A stretch of DNA of 64,000 bases from Spongilla lacustris (lineage: Eukaryota; Porifera; Demospongiae; Spongillida; Spongillidae). The stretch spans positions 2,076,244-2,140,243 of the forward strand of contig OX442420.1 of the NCBI GenBank assembly GCA_949361645.1, written 5' to 3'. Both the position numbers and the translations under genes were made by a program. Below the pieces are notes generated by a model, which ran no database searches, was not told the origin of the DNA, and was given only the letters and a program-made list of their open reading frames with translations. Positions 1-12,404 of the stretch are shown here, in pieces (the stretch's first letter is position 1; each line of letters starts with the position of its first letter).

Positions 1-2046
1 ATATCCACAATATATAGTATCAGATGGGTACAAATCTTGGTATAGCACTATAGGCTTGATACCCGACCCTCCGCCAAAAGGCTACGCCCAACTACTATAC
101 AATGGATCAAAATGGTTAAATAACAGATCACGTGACCTCCTGAATGCATCCAATGGCAGGGGCACGAGTACAACTAAATGTTTTGAGTTGCGCATGCGTA
201 TACTTAGATCACTAAAATCGACGATAGCTTGGATTTTATGTAACAGCGATGCCTATTCCTAACTTCCCTGCCATGCAGACATACAATGCATTTATTAAAA
301 GACAATAACAATAATATATTTTAATAAATTAATTAGCAGTTTTAATAACGTGATAAATCTCTAAAGTATCTAGTGAGTTTAATGGTGCAATTAGATTTTT
401 GTTATCACAATCGTACGTCGAGTTATGCATCGATGTCCACAATTTCTGGATATGAGGATTAACAGAAACATCATTTTTAATATCTTATATCATAACTTTT
501 GAGTTCGGATCACTAAAAATGTCGGAATTCCTATCTGAGACTGAATTATCATGGTCAAAACATAAAGATATCTTCATGCTAAGGTTTTTGGCTTACAACT
601 CAACAAATAGTTCGACTTAAGAGCTCATTTTTGTTGCACAGATAGCTCATTATAGTAGCTTTATATATGGAATGTTTGAACTCTTAACTCCAATTCGTTG
701 TGAAGCTATAGGTTTGTTTTTATAATATGAGTGCTGCTTAGCATCAGTACGGCCAATTAATTCGACTTAAGCGATGAAAATCATGCCATACTATTCAGAG
801 GTCCCTAAAGTAACCGTATAATTTTTAATAATTTATTGGACATTTGCTAACCATACTATAGCTAAATATTGCTATAAAAGCAGAAAGGCTTAAAGTTTAA
901 GGAATTGTATTTAATGTTAGGATTCATCAGTAAATGTATTAGATTACTTGACGTCACTGAGGGTGTGCGCACTACAGATAGCCATGTACAACGATTTGTC
1001 CGCGTCAAACGCCACGGGTTCTTTCAGAACCAATGCAGCTTGGCATCCCAAATGTACCATTCTCCTGATGAAGCAAGTTCTAGTGGAACAAGAGTCGCGA
1101 GCCTCGTCTGGAAGCGCGTGATATGACGGGCCGGGTCTTTTAGCGCTTGCAGAACTCGTTAAACGAATCAGAAATTCAGATGACTATAATGACGTAGATT
1201 GCAGCAAAATAATAATATTATATGCATGTATACAATCAACAGTGTCGATGTCAACCAATGAACAGCCATATAGCTGGTACTGCAACGAGTTCAGTAGTCA
1301 GCCAGAGGAGGGCCTTTATACATAGTAAACCACCATTAAAATGCGTTCTACTATGGTTTTCAAGTGTAGCTGTGAATGTTAGAATCTTATAGAGTTATAG
1401 TTGCATGCTTATAGCCTCATAAAATGACTATACATCTTGCAAAATATATGTACTATGACAATTCCATGCACAGGAGCAGCAAACCTTCATTTCCAGCTCT
1501 GTAAGTTGCATGTAAATTTACTATACGATGGGCAGATAACTCATAACTTAAGCAAGTTACCAAAACTAATGAATGATGGATGAATCTGAAGAATAACGAA
1601 TTGATGGTTATTGACATTCTCGTGGACTATTTAAGTGTTTGTGGTCAATGGAAATAATATTCGTCAATGCTAAATGATATTGTGTTCAAGTGTATGCACG
1701 TTAGTCAGTTTTTTGTTCACAATTTGAAAATATACATGTTATGAATTTTTGTGATAATCCTTCTAGAAGTCTTACCAAAGTCAGAACCACTTATATGCAA
1801 TGTTTGTAATTAATATCTTACGGAATGGCAAGGTTATGTCGCAGTTTTTATTGCGATTACGCATTGACCGCTGTACTAGAAACGTTGTCACTTTGGCGCT
1901 AAATATCTCCGGTGTTAAAAATGGTACGGTGACGCATGAAATACTGTTAAATGCATCTTTTTTTGCTCTTTCTAACGATAATAATATTATAATCTTCTGA
2001 GCATTTTGAAAAAATTTCCGCAGTGCCTATATACTAGGCTTACAAT
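1..2046. other. Unique left flank, no gene recognised
   Basis: AT-rich sequence with only short chance reading frames. I see no domain, RNA gene or terminal repeat. It lies outside the duplicated segment that starts near 2047. Confidence 0.5.
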
Positions 2047-2814
2047 TACATGTAATTCTCCTTCGTAGTATGTTCACCGATGCACATACAATGTAGTGAT
2101 TAACCAGGAAATGCATGTGATTTGTGTTCGCTTCCATGCAGGATCCCTCAGATCTGTTTAATGATCAGATTAACTAAGAGGCCAAGTATAAGTAGCAGGG
2201 GGGGGTTGAAACTTCCAAACTAGAAGGCAGAGCGTAAATTTCACCGTACAAAAATATAATACAATGAACAATACGTATAAATATATAAACAGTACAGTAC
2301 ACCGATGAATTAAATGTTCTCCGTTAAACAATCTCCAAGTATAGCCATGCAGCAGAAAGAAACACAAAAAAGAAAAAAAATTAGGGCCTGCCACAAATAC
2401 GTACGCGTATATATTTGTCAGCGTTCACGACAATCGAATGTATGAGAAATGCTCCAATAAAATACTGCTGCAGCTGGGACTTGATGGATTGTTGCATGGC
2501 ACGCCATACACACAGCCTGCATGTCGTCTAAAGGTAAAAGCAAACGGCGATTGCGTTGCCACTCGTACATGTACACATGTACCAACGGTTATTAATTCTA
2601 ATTACTCTACGTTACTAGGAATGTAGTTATTAGCCACCCATTGCGCATGATCATCAATTAATCAGAACTGATCGAGTAGAGATTACACAATGCACAAGCC
2701 AAAAGGTCTATAAGGTGATGACACTGCATGGTTGCATTGGGTTAAACGATTTTATATAGGAATTTGAATATACTCCATTGCTATGCAGTTTACAGACAGA
2801 ACAGTGTTACAGAT

Positions 2815-3240
2815 TTGCTCCACTGAAATTATGTTGCAATTGGAATTCAGTAATATATTTGATGCACTGCAGACACGCCCCCGATCCAAACATCAATCAT
2901 CAAACAACAGTGCATAAATTTCTGATCACCTCAGCGCTTCCAGTAGGACAATGCTTTATCGTGTCGTTCACGCATACATATATGTACTGTATAGTATTGT
3001 GTACCCTGACGCGTGGTGTCATGGCATGTAATGCCTCCTATGATGGTGAGTATAAGGAGACATATATGTACTGTATAGTATTGTGTACCCTGACGCGTGG
3101 TGTCATGGCATGTAATGCCTCCTATGATGGTGAGTATAAGGAGACATATATGTACTGTATAGTATTGTGTACCCTGACGCGTGGTGTCATGCCTCCTATG
3201 ATGGTGAGTATAAGGAGACTTAGTAGTGTAATGGACTCCA
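2815..3240 (-). pseudogene. Relic of the secreted Cys-rich gene family
   Basis: On the minus strand, remnants of both exons of the family can be followed. These are the signal-peptide region (CTCACCATCATAGGAGGC), the stretch for NDT...HCPTGS, and an exon-2 remnant with the GSGAC-x-x-C pair. Frame changes and the internal 84-bp triplication destroy the reading frame. The inverted partner at 48140-48490 lacks the triplication, so that event came after segment P was duplicated. Confidence 0.7.
2976..3222. repeat. Three tandem copies of an 84-bp unit
   Basis: The word ACATATATGTACTG starts at 2976, 3060 and 3144, exactly 84 bp apart. The third unit lost about 13 bp after GTGTCATG. The unit is a piece of the exon 1 relic. 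Because 84 is divisible by three, it makes a spurious repeated plus-strand reading frame. Confidence 0.9.
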
Positions 3241-5030
3241 TTTACTGCGCTTGCGCAGTGTTCTGCACTCCTTGTATAAAAACCTGGTATCGATGTAGGT
3301 GTATGTTGGCATTACACTTGTCACCCTAGTCTGCGGAAGCTACGCCACGCATTACAGTAGACCTGGCGTTGCCTGTGAATTCAATGCAGCTAGACGACCA
3401 AATTAGTGAACATCAAACTATTTCACGTTGGACGTCACAGATCGTTGCTTTAACGTGTATCCGCAATCGTATAAGCCCTGGGGAAAAATATTCTTTAGGA
3501 GAAGGGAAAATTGGTGTAGAGTTGCATGCAAAATTTCCCTTGCATTCATTAGAGAATCCTGTCAGCACAGCGCATCAGCTTGTCGAGGAATTTTATACAT
3601 ACCTATATTCGATGAATCCTGTTGTTCATGCAGATATATGTTATCCGTTTAAAAGCTTATACAGCGGGGTCGTATACATTCAAATTAAAGCGCATACACT
3701 GGTATGCTAGTAACATTCATGGGCTTAGAATGTAGGACCAGGCATTATTGTTATACGTTAATTGCCTGATCAAAAAGCACCAGTCCCGCAAAATAACGTA
3801 TAATGGTGCACATGTGAGCTTACACCTATACATGTATGTTGTTTGACCCCATGCGGCTTCATCCTCCATGTCGGCACGCGATATTGCTAGGCAACCTACC
3901 GGGGTTGAGAAGAATGACAATGTTTACGTGCATGGGTTGATTTGATCGCAGGCCTCTGATGCATGGTAAACTTTAATTCTTGCGGCTTCTTCAGACGTAA
4001 TGATTGTTTAAAAAAAAAAAAGTAATGTGTATGAGAAGTGCACGTGAGAACGATACACATGGAGGATGTATACATGAAATGCATAAATCATGGAATAGCT
4101 AACAGATACACAGCAGGTAGGCGATACACTAAGTATGGATGAGACCAGGCATTATAATTATTAGTAGACCCCCCCCCCCCCCCCCAACTTTGAAGAGCTC
4201 ATTGAGAGCATCACGAATATGCTATTATGTTTTTCAGGGGGGTCTAGGTAAAATTTATCAAAGTTAGTTGTGTGTGTGTGTGTGTTGGGGGGGGGGGGGG
4301 GTCTTTGCCAAAAAGGAATTTTCATCACTTTTCTGAAATTTTTTGTATGCACTTATGTTGCACCACAACAACATAATGATGGAATCATATTGTTTGTAGT
4401 GTTCATGGGTGTCCAGTTCGTTCAAAAAAATCGGGTTTCACTGTCTATTTAGTGCAATTCTACGTTACTTCTCGTGGAGAGCATATTATAACGTCACTGC
4501 ATGAGATACGGTTCGTGGGCGTTGCCTTCAAACAGTACCACTGAGCAATTTACTAGAACAACAATCGAAGCGTCGCAAAGCAATATAAAGATAAAGCCTA
4601 TACTAACACTAGTAAGCCACGAATACAATGTACACGTTACTATGCTGTTAAGAGCTCACGTCCCAGTCACGCGTTTACCGCGGGTCAGCAGTGCTCTTGT
4701 TCAAACGAATACTTCCCCGAATCATATAAGCGATAATGCGTGCCGTTCAGTACCACAAACCTTTCTTTGGCTATCGCGTAATTATATGGTACAAGTGAAA
4801 CAGCGTCTCCAACTGCAATCGATGAATTCTAAGCGACAACGTTAACATCTACAACAGAAACCTGCAATGAGGCAATAATTTATGTGTAGTATCCATTGTC
4901 GAATCTGAAATGATTTTGTGGGGTGTGATCGAAAATGGGCGTGTTCGTAGGCGGATGGGGGTTCACCTGCATGGTCTTAGATTTGAAGAATTCTAGGAGG
5001 GTGTCTATGATCCTTTTTTTTTGTTTTTTT
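3241..5030. other. Duplicated noncoding stretch of P
   Basis: No coding feature is supported: reading frames here are not preserved in the partner at 46540-48090. The part near 3480-3650 contains AAATTGGTGTAGAGTTGCAT followed by AAATTTCCCTTGCAT, a module also found upstream of the gene at 26658-27043 (see 30383-30510). Homopolymer C (about 4170-4186) and G (about 4287-4302) tracts occur and differ in length in the partner arm. Confidence 0.5.
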
Positions 5031-5282
5031 TTGCCCACAGAGGTTAGGCCATGCTTGTCTCGGATAGCAAATCGCCTGGCGTATTCCAAAGCCACCACCA
5101 ATTTGTATGGTATAAAAAAACAATAACGTCAGGACTGTATTTATCTTCGAGTCTGAGCATTTAAATACTTGCGCATATGTATGTATGTTAAATTATATGA
5201 GTGCTTTCTATAAAAAGTGCACATTTATTATAATTAATTGTATTATATAATTATTATGATACACATTAATACATATAATAAT

Positions 5283-5435
5283 ATGGCACGATTGGCTTAC
5301 CGTCTTGCTACACGTTACAATACCTCGAAGTCCCAGGCTACCTCCAATTTGTATGGGAGACTCAACTTGACCCTGGTGAGGGCAAATGTTCGAGCTCTGC
5401 TGTCCCGTCCAATGTCCTTTCAAGACACCTGTTAG
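5283..5435 (+). pseudogene. 3' coding end of an RLE-type retrotransposon (5'-truncated)
   Basis: The frame reads ARLAYRLATRYNTSKSQAT, then NLYGRLNLTLVRANVRALLSR. This matches the C-terminal end of the other retroelement copies here (for example SRLASHLA...YGRLN-TLIRS at 5599-5750 minus). It looks like a very short dead-on-arrival insertion. It is absent from the matching place in the other arm (about 46110), so it postdates the duplication or was lost there. Confidence 0.6.
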
Positions 5436-6482
5436 ATAGTGTGTTACATAATAATCCATTATTAATTACGTTGTGTTTGTTGTTATATATATCTTCCAAT
5501 AATAATAATACAACAGTATAAAACACATAATTATCAGTACTATTATTATTATTTGATAAATACACCATTTACATTACACCAAACACAAACATAAACAGTT
5601 AGGAGGGTGGGAGCTCCCTGGCCAGGATGGCTCTGTCAATGGACCGGATCAGGGTTATATTCAATCGCCCATAAATCTCAGCCACCATTGATGACTTGGG
5701 GGGTGACTGGTGAATGGCCAAGTGAGATGCCAGCCTGGAGATGGTATCCTGGGCTTCTTTGCCCCAATTTCCATATGTCTCCACTGCCAATGGAATGCAG
5801 GACCAACCTAAGTCCTGGCATTTGGGTCCATTGGAGTGTAGTTTATGGGCCTCTGCTGCAAGGACTGCTGCACCAGTTTGGTGACATGACTCACCTAAGA
5901 TGGCCGGGCAGAGAGTTGATGTGATGGTGATGTCCAGTGCAACAGGTTTGCCTCTGTCCCATCTGGCAATGAGAATGTCAGCAGGTCTGGTGTGATCAAG
6001 GTCTCTAGTGAGGCCATTGCCTTTCTCTAATCTAACACTTAGGTGGGCATGACGGCAGAGGTCAAAGATCTCATCCTGCAAGTGTATTACAACATCTCCT
6101 CCATGTCTGCAGGTCACAGCATGATGACCAAGAGGATCAAGGGCAGTATTGGGGCTGAATGGACACATATAGATCGACCTGAAGTGTCCAGTCCCAGCCA
6201 CCACTTTATGGCCATCTGGTACTCATTGGACTCAAGGTGCAAGCCCAAACCAGGTGAAGGGACCACTGATAGCCAAGAGGAAGAATGAGGGGCTGCCACT
6301 GACAGGAGACGAGCTCTGTTGGCGTGAGAGGAAGACTCCAACAAGGTGGAGAAGTTGGTCCTAGATCATTTCAGACAAAACCTTCTGGGTAGGTTTGGGA
6401 GAGGCCAGAACGGAAATAACTGAGATGGCACTGAGAAGTGAGACCTGGGAATTATTAAATGCCACTACTGCCTACTGAAGAT

Positions 6483-7105
6483 CAGAGCTGTGACGAATGG
6501 GACTCACAGCTAATTCAGCTAGAAAAGCATGGTAACAAAATCCGCTAATTTTCCGCTAGTTCCGCTAGTTCCGCTACCTTCCTCCTCCAACAGTCATTGT
6601 CAACATCCCAAAAAATTAATACGTTAAATTTCGTGTTTTGCGAATGTAACTCAATAATAATTAGTACTCCGCACGAATCGAATCAGTGCTTTTAAATTGC
6701 TGCATGCAAGTTCAAATATGCAGCGTTCGAATTCAAATCGAACTTGACACAAGATTGGAGTTCGAATTGGGATTCGAGACGAGCTGCCTGAAATGGCTTG
6801 TTCGAGTTCGAATTCGTCGAATCTATAATCGAATTAAATTCGATTCGTGCGGAGCCCTACTCAATACTCTAGTAGACGCCGCTATGTCGCAGCACAAAAG
6901 TTCGAATCAACAATAACAAATATTGATTAATTGGTCCCAATTTGGTCGTTGCAATTAATGTTGAATTGGATTTGTGAATTAGCGGATGTAGCGATTTTCA
7001 GAGCATGCCGCTAGTGGGCAATCATTGGCAGCTATTTTCGCTAACAAAAATTTCCTGCTCACGTCCGCTAGATTCGCTAGTAGACGCCGCTATGTCGCAG
7101 CTCTG
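6483..7105. mobile_element. Non-autonomous hAT-like MITE with 8-bp target duplication
   Basis: The element is 623 bp. It begins CAGAGCTGTGAC and ends GTCGCAGCTCTG, imperfect terminal inverted repeats. It is flanked on both sides by CTGAAGAT (6475-6482 and 7106-7113). The partner arm near 45140 keeps the unoccupied site (one copy of that word), proving insertion. An 8-bp duplication and CAG-starting ends are the known mark of the hAT superfamily. The subterminal word AGTAGACGCCGCTATGTCGCAG occurs twice, near 6872 and 7079. No transposase is encoded. Confidence 0.9.
6667..6854. mobile_element. Smaller inverted-repeat element nested in the hAT MITE
   Basis: Ends CTCCGCACGAATCGAAT (left) and ATTCGATTCGTGCGGAG (right) are inverted repeats about 188 bp apart. 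ACTCAATA occurs near both ends but is not exactly adjacent on the left, so the target duplication is unsure. Confidence 0.5.
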
Positions 7106-7869
7106 CTGAAGATGGATACTGTCAGCACTGCCAAAGCCGGAGGATGATAGGGATGCAATGAAGGCAGCAGCAGCAGCGTGAAGCAGGAGAGGATGAAGGC
7201 CTAGAACACCAAATTTCAGTCCGAGCTGTGCCTGACACCATGCCCCATTGGGAACTTCAATGGCTGTGCATAGTGCAAAGCACTGTTGGACCTCCTCATC
7301 AAAGGACCTCAGAGCATCTGAAGCTGGGCTGGGTTGTGTTCGACCCTTGCCATGTGGACCATCCTGCAGAAGCTACCACACATGTGCAACAAGGTAACTG
7401 CTACCTGGAGATCGACTGCAGCCACATCCACCAGCCCAGACAGCAACTTCCTGGACTCTGCACACTTACCAGCAATAAACTTAGAACGGTGCAAGTAATC
7501 ACCGATTGGTGCACCAAGGATATCCAAGTTGGGCAAGAGTGAACACCTCACCTCACATCAGGTGGAAACGAGGTGTTACCCTTTCTACTGAATAATTCAC
7601 ACTTGGCCAAGTATCCATGGAGGCCCAGGGCTGGGCCCATCTCCTCAATCAAATGCAGAGCCCGCAGCACAGCCGGGCGGCTAGCCAGGGCTCCGTCACC
7701 TAGGTACCAGGCTTGAAGGAGGAGGTCAAAGCATTCGTCATCAGCTTCCATGCTTGCTACCAGCTTGTGAAGCACTAATGCAACCACCTTGCTGCACTCC
7801 GGATTCAGAAGTGATCTGGCCAAGTGGGTGCCTATCATTATAATTATATACAAACAACCATGCACAAAA

Positions 7870-9120
7870 TACTACAGTATGAACATGTACACTATAACCC
7901 TATTTGTAACTTACTACACGTACTTAATTGTCACGGTTCGAGGGATAATGCGGGAATCGACTAAGAAAAACCTAATCGCGATCGGTTAAATTTCAACTAA
8001 AGCGTGCAAATTCTGAAATTGACCGTATAGTACTAAATGCATGGTCGCTAAAAAGGTAATCGCGAATAGTCAAATAAACTTACTAACAACCCGCATGAAA
8101 ACTTGTTATGCAGCTTAGGAATCTAACTCACTTTAAAAATAGGGCATTATTATATCGTGTATGCATGTCGTCTATACTTTAGTACCGTAGTATATCTTGC
8201 ACAACTTCGATGTGATCGATGGATTTACATGCAAGCACGGATCTAGATCTGTTGTCATACATGTGTACATGTTGAGCCTATACACCAAAAGGACTTAATT
8301 AGGAGGTTATATAATTAGACATAGTGATAGATGCATGCATGGAACAAAAGTAATATAAATTAAAACGTGCACATGCGTTATTAGAATCACTATAGTGAAA
8401 TGACTAAACAATTACAGAGACGTTTCCTAATTAATTAAATACTTTGCCTAGGGAAAGTTTTTAACATCATTGTATTATATTGTAGCATGCAATTAATCAC
8501 CATTCGCTGCACCCTATAATTAATAGCAGGAAAGACAAACACATGTAGGCACATTTGCAAACACGATCAAGACGATTTTCATTTCGCTGAGGAAATCGGA
8601 AACCGGGATGAGGGGAGGTAGACACGAAACGTTTACATGTATACACTTATCTTATATCAATAAATTTGTGTTGGAAAGCAAAAGGTCTTCCTCATTCTGT
8701 ATAATTGAGCCATATGTGTATACGGTGGTGTGTTAATACACACTATGCATGCATCTTTGAATTATGAGGTTATAGATTATAGTGATCGAAGCCTGTGTAT
8801 GAAATGTAAAATGCATGCGGGGATTTACCAAGCGAAAGGGCCTCTCAGTATCTAGAGAGTTAATGAATCACGGGCGGCGTTTCTTTATCTCTGGTGTACG
8901 AGGTTCGCTGTATTGCAGGTATTGTATCGCAATGGATAATTACTTGGAATGAGCTAGTTCACAAACCAGTAAGGCTTCGAGAAATTCTTTTTTTATTTGT
9001 CTAATTAGTGCATGGGAATTCATATACCAAGTTCCCTATATGTAAGTACATTATATAAACCATACTGATAATAGTTTCCCTTTGCGGGGTATGACTGCGT
9101 TATGACACAAATGCAGCCAT
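7870..9120. other. Duplicated noncoding stretch upstream of a gene copy
   Basis: No coding sequence is supported. It is closely matched, in reverse complement, by 43260-44400 and, with an inserted foldback, by 39720-41840. It is rich in ACATGT and GCATGC words. Confidence 0.5.
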
Positions 9121-9121
9121 C

Positions 9122-9158
9122 GGTGATGTCCCTTATACTAAGTGAAAGGTATATATAG
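9122..9158 (+). promoter_or_regulatory. Conserved promoter block of the Cys-rich gene
   Basis: GGTGATGTCC (9122-9131) is followed by CTTATACTA and a TATATATAG run (9150-9158), about 70 bp before the ATG. The decamer recurs at a similar place before most family members, including relics. A role as core promoter or upstream element is inferred from this conservation and the TATA-like spacing. Confidence 0.55.
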
Positions 9159-9222
9159 TTTCATTTTCACTACTTTGATCCAAATCAATTTTATAGTTGC
9201 ATTTCAGAGGCAACACTGCGCC

Positions 9223-9589
9223 ATGTCTAAACTTCTATGTCTCCTGGTGGTCAGCGTGATAGGAGGTATTATATGCCATCCTATTCAAAGACGACAGACT
9301 CAGACTGATTCAACCATCACATCAGTATGCAGAGTACTATGGTACATGAACGACACGATAAACCATTGTCCTAATGGAAGCGCATGTAACTCGACAGCCA
9401 TGGGAAATATCCTTTCCGCGATAAGTAAAGATTTTTCTGCATGGGTAAGATTGAGGTGATCAGAAATGTATGGCATTGTTTTTATAACCGATATGTTTGC
9501 TGCAGGTGAATGGAACATCGGCTTGTCCACAGTGTACATTGGAGCGAATCTGCAACGCTACATACAACCGGCAGTTGATACGTGCATAA
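9223..9589 (+). CDS. Small secreted cysteine-rich glycoprotein, subgroup A
   Basis: The two-exon model joins 9223-9444 and 9506-9589 (101 aa). The 61-bp intron has a GTAAGA donor and TGCAG acceptor, phase 0. Residues 1-18 (MSKLLCLLVVSVIGGIIC) look like a signal peptide and HPIQRRQ follows. The mature part has six cysteines (36, 49, 55, 81, 84, 90) and five N-glycosylation sequons (N43, N51, N56, N76, N91). A secreted, disulfide-bonded, heavily glycosylated product is inferred. I recognise no known family and no catalytic motif. An in-frame upstream extension exists here, but a TAG interrupts it in the copies at 15783 and 39612. The conserved sequence right before this ATG (CAACACTGCGCC) therefore favours the start chosen. 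Inverted relatives are at 39239-39612 and 42780-43146. Confidence 0.8.
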
Positions 9590-9825
9590 TTTGTTCTGTC
9601 TGTGGAAGGTCGTTCTCTTTTTGCATTCAAAGCGCTGTATTATATTAGACTTTGTATTTCTATACTGATAATTATTATTATTTGTCTATATCATGTTCAG
9701 CATTTAACTAACATATATAAGTATACAATATATGTCAGGATTAATTAATCCTACTCAGGACGGATGAAGCAACTAAACTGACCAGGCAGGTGTTAAGTTA
9801 GCCGCCCTATTAGGCCTAGTGGCTA

Positions 9826-10130
9826 TAGACTTTCTGCAACTCGCGTCCTACGTCATCTGTTATTACGTTCGGAATAAACATTACATCATTGCGCAACGGA
9901 CGAGAGCGAACGTCTGCGAACGTCGTCGAAAAGGAGGTGGGACTTCATCGCACGTGATATATATCAACAACTCTTATTGTGTATTACATCGGTGAAGTCC
10001 CACCTTCTTTTCCGACGACGTTCGCAGACGTTCGATATCGTCCGCTACGCAATGAGTAATGTTTACTTTTGAAGGTTACGTACATGTAGATGCAAATTGA
10101 TGACGTAGGACGCGAGTTGCAGAAGGTCTA
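9826..10130. mobile_element. Foldback (long inverted repeat) MITE, arm A copy
   Basis: The left end TAGACTTTCTGCAACTCGCG mirrors the right end CGCGAGTTGCAGAAGGTCTA. The arms are about 130 bp, with a centre near 9980. The same foldback is in the partner arm (38708-38985), so it predates the duplication. No coding capacity. Confidence 0.75.
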
Positions 10131-11517
10131 TTGGCAAGGTCCTACTGCATGCAAACCTATTTGACGATCGATATACATGTACTGTGGACTGGGGCGCACG
10201 AGAAGTGTTTACGTTCGAGCTGTCAATTATCTGGCGCTGGCCGCTCCAGTCAGGCATGTGATAATTAAAGTTACGGTTATTGGGTATATAAGACGATGGA
10301 GATGTGGTTACAAATGCGATAGACCAGAGCTTTTGCCTTTGTTATCTATCGGCCCTCATCTGAAGGAGGCGTTGATTGAGGCCAACAAAACATGCTCCAG
10401 CCTTTTCAGCTCTCTCCAGCTTGGTAAGAAGCAGCTATGTGAAGTCAAAATGATAACACGTAAGAGCACATTACTTCTCCACTTAATGCATTTTTAACGA
10501 ACCGCATCCGTTTTTTTTTTTTTTTGCATCGTGTAACCAAGCTTAAGCTAGGGTGTGATTTGAAAAATAGATTGACAATTGGACAAATCAAACAACAGTA
10601 GATAAATGGATGCCAAAAACCTGCATTTCTTATAAATAATGAATTTTCAATTATTGTTCCTACGCGTAGGACTTGGACCTGGGGATTTAAGGTTAAAATG
10701 AGGCAACCTAAGGTTAAATAGGAACAAACAAAAATAGAACGTGTAGTAAAGTTAAACGCACATGCAATAAGTACCTGCATGGGCCATGGCCCTTCCGCGA
10801 AGTAGGAAGAACGCCCAGAACCAGGGCATACCATTTGATTGCTTACAACTGCATGATGTGGTCTTAGAAAGGGATAGATACAGTGTAAACCTTTCTGCTG
10901 CGCTTAGAATGGCCCTCTCTATACGTCCATATTGATAACGTTGATTAAAATAAATTAAGATATGCAAGGAGTGCAGTGAATGCAATTAGTAAACCGTTAG
11001 TATACGTCACTTCGTACCTACAGTCTGGGAATGTGACTAGAACAAAAACGGTCAGTTCATCGTTTAATATGTGAATGTACATTTCCGATCTGCCAACTTG
11101 CGTTCTATTACTCTAGCCATTTTCCCCCCCAATAAAGAAATAAGAGTGTGCAATAGTTAGGACATGTCACAATACTCAATGCAATCCTCCTTTTTCACCC
11201 CGATTTCCATCATCATAGACTTCAAACATCATCCCTGTACTAGAAATGCTTTAAGAAAAAAAATGTCAGGTAGGTCATGTATAATCTAATACTGATTTTC
11301 CCTTTACTGTCTTTCGCCGCCTTATTTGCCCTTAATAGCCGCAAATTGAGCAAAAAGGTTTCCGAGCGGAAGTTCCATTCATAGGTCGCGCGTTATAACG
11401 GCTTTAGTGCATTCCACTGGAAACAAGTTTCGTTGCTATGCATGCTATGCATGTGCATTGCCACCAAATGTTCTTTTTTATGTCCATGCAGCATAGAACC
11501 CATACATGTACCCTCGG
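10131..11517. other. Duplicated noncoding stretch of P
   Basis: Matched in reverse complement by about 37310-38700. No coding, RNA or repeat structure is identified beyond a T run near 10511-10525. Confidence 0.5.
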
Positions 11518-11933
11518 TTATGATTGGCCCGGCACGGCGGGATATTGTGCGTAATAGTGTACACATGCATTTACTCCACTGAGATCATGCTGCAGTGGGG
11601 CTACTGTACAGCCCACTGATTCATTCAACTGCATCGAAATTATTAGCCAATCATAAACCAATCTGTGCATCAATTTGGCCTTACTTACATCAGTAGAAAA
11701 ATCTATTTTTATCGCCTGCAGGATATTTCCCATCAGATGGCTGTCGAGTTGCACGCGCTTCCAATAGGACATTAGTGTCGTTCATGTACCGGCCATATAG
11801 TATTTTGCACACTGACGTGACGGTATCATGCACGGCATGTTCCTGAATCAGCCTTCCGTCGTCACATAGGGTGACATATAATATCTCCTATGATGGTGAG
11901 TGCAAGGAGACTTATATGAAGAAGGTTAGACAT
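11518..11933 (-). pseudogene. Relic of the Cys-rich gene family with open exon 2
   Basis: Exon 1 starts at 11933 (M-S-N-L-L-H-I) and keeps the signal-peptide core LLALTIIGDIIC, but a TGA follows HPM, and part of the middle is rearranged. A GTAAGT donor lies near 11698. A TGCAG acceptor opens an exon 2 reading LNESVGCTVAPLQHD and so on to a stop at 11518. The start has the motif ATGCATG, which adds an out-of-frame upstream ATG. The promoter decamer is still present at 12038-12047. The inverted partner is at 36920-37306. Confidence 0.65.
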
Positions 11934-12037
11934 GCATGGTACAATGTTGCCTTTGAAATGAAAATACATGGATCAGATATCAAACTATATATATATATAT
12001 ATCAATCTCATTTAGTACATGAATGTATATTATGAAG

Positions 12038-12047
12038 GGACATCACC
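12038..12047 (-). promoter_or_regulatory. Conserved decamer upstream of the 11933 relic
   Basis: GGACATCACC on the plus strand reads GGTGATGTCC toward the relic. It lies about 105 bp upstream of the relic's ATG, similar to intact genes. Confidence 0.45.
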
Positions 12048-12404
12048 GATCATAGAATTTAATTGTACATGTACATGTATATCAGTAGGATTCATAAGGC
12101 CCTTAAAAAGGAACGCCGTGATCTTTTTGTCCACAATTCCTATTAGGCAAGATCAGCTAGAGCGTGCAGGTATGTAATTATTATTAAAGTGATCTTATTT
12201 CTTGGTAAATGTCATAATTTTACTCGCGTCGAAACCATGCAGGATTTTTCCTTTGTAATTAATTTTGGTCTCCTAACAATGGTGGGAAATGTACATGTAT
12301 GTCTCTGCATCGGCAATTACCGTGTAATGCATAGATGCAAGTAAATGCAACCTAAACTAAAGTATAGCAGAACCATGGTTGTTTAGTTTCATGCCGTTGG
12401 TCCA

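Larger units (their letters stand above)
5510..7850 (-). mobile_element. Old RLE-type non-LTR retrotransposon fragment (arm A copy)
   Basis: Decayed coding sequence runs on the minus strand from about 7840 down to 5599. First comes a reverse transcriptase palm C region (LLLQAWYLGDGALA, with the second catalytic Asp region changed to GD), then KCELFSR and a long thumb-like region. After a frameshift there is a DPLGHHAVTC zinc-binding end and the PD-(D/E)XK-like part (TRPADILI...WDRGKP...LDITIT), ending GRLNITLIRSIDRAILAR. The element starts inside the RT, so it is 5'-truncated. A hAT MITE interrupts it at 6483-7105. The same element, inverted, sits at 44449-46110, so it was present before P was duplicated. 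Confidence 0.75.

Noticed and set aside
2778..3329. 183-aa plus-strand frame with internal peptide repeats
   Set aside because: Result of the 84-bp triplication in a gene relic; the twin arm has no such frame.
6720..6790. GGTTCGAAT-like words suggesting a tRNA B box
   Set aside because: They are part of TTCGAATT repeats in the nested element; no cloverleaf can be drawn.
9142..9222. N-terminal extension of the Cys-rich protein (MKGIYSF...)
   Set aside because: The in-frame extension is interrupted by TAG in the 15783 and 39612 sisters, and the stretch before the ATG behaves as a conserved leader.
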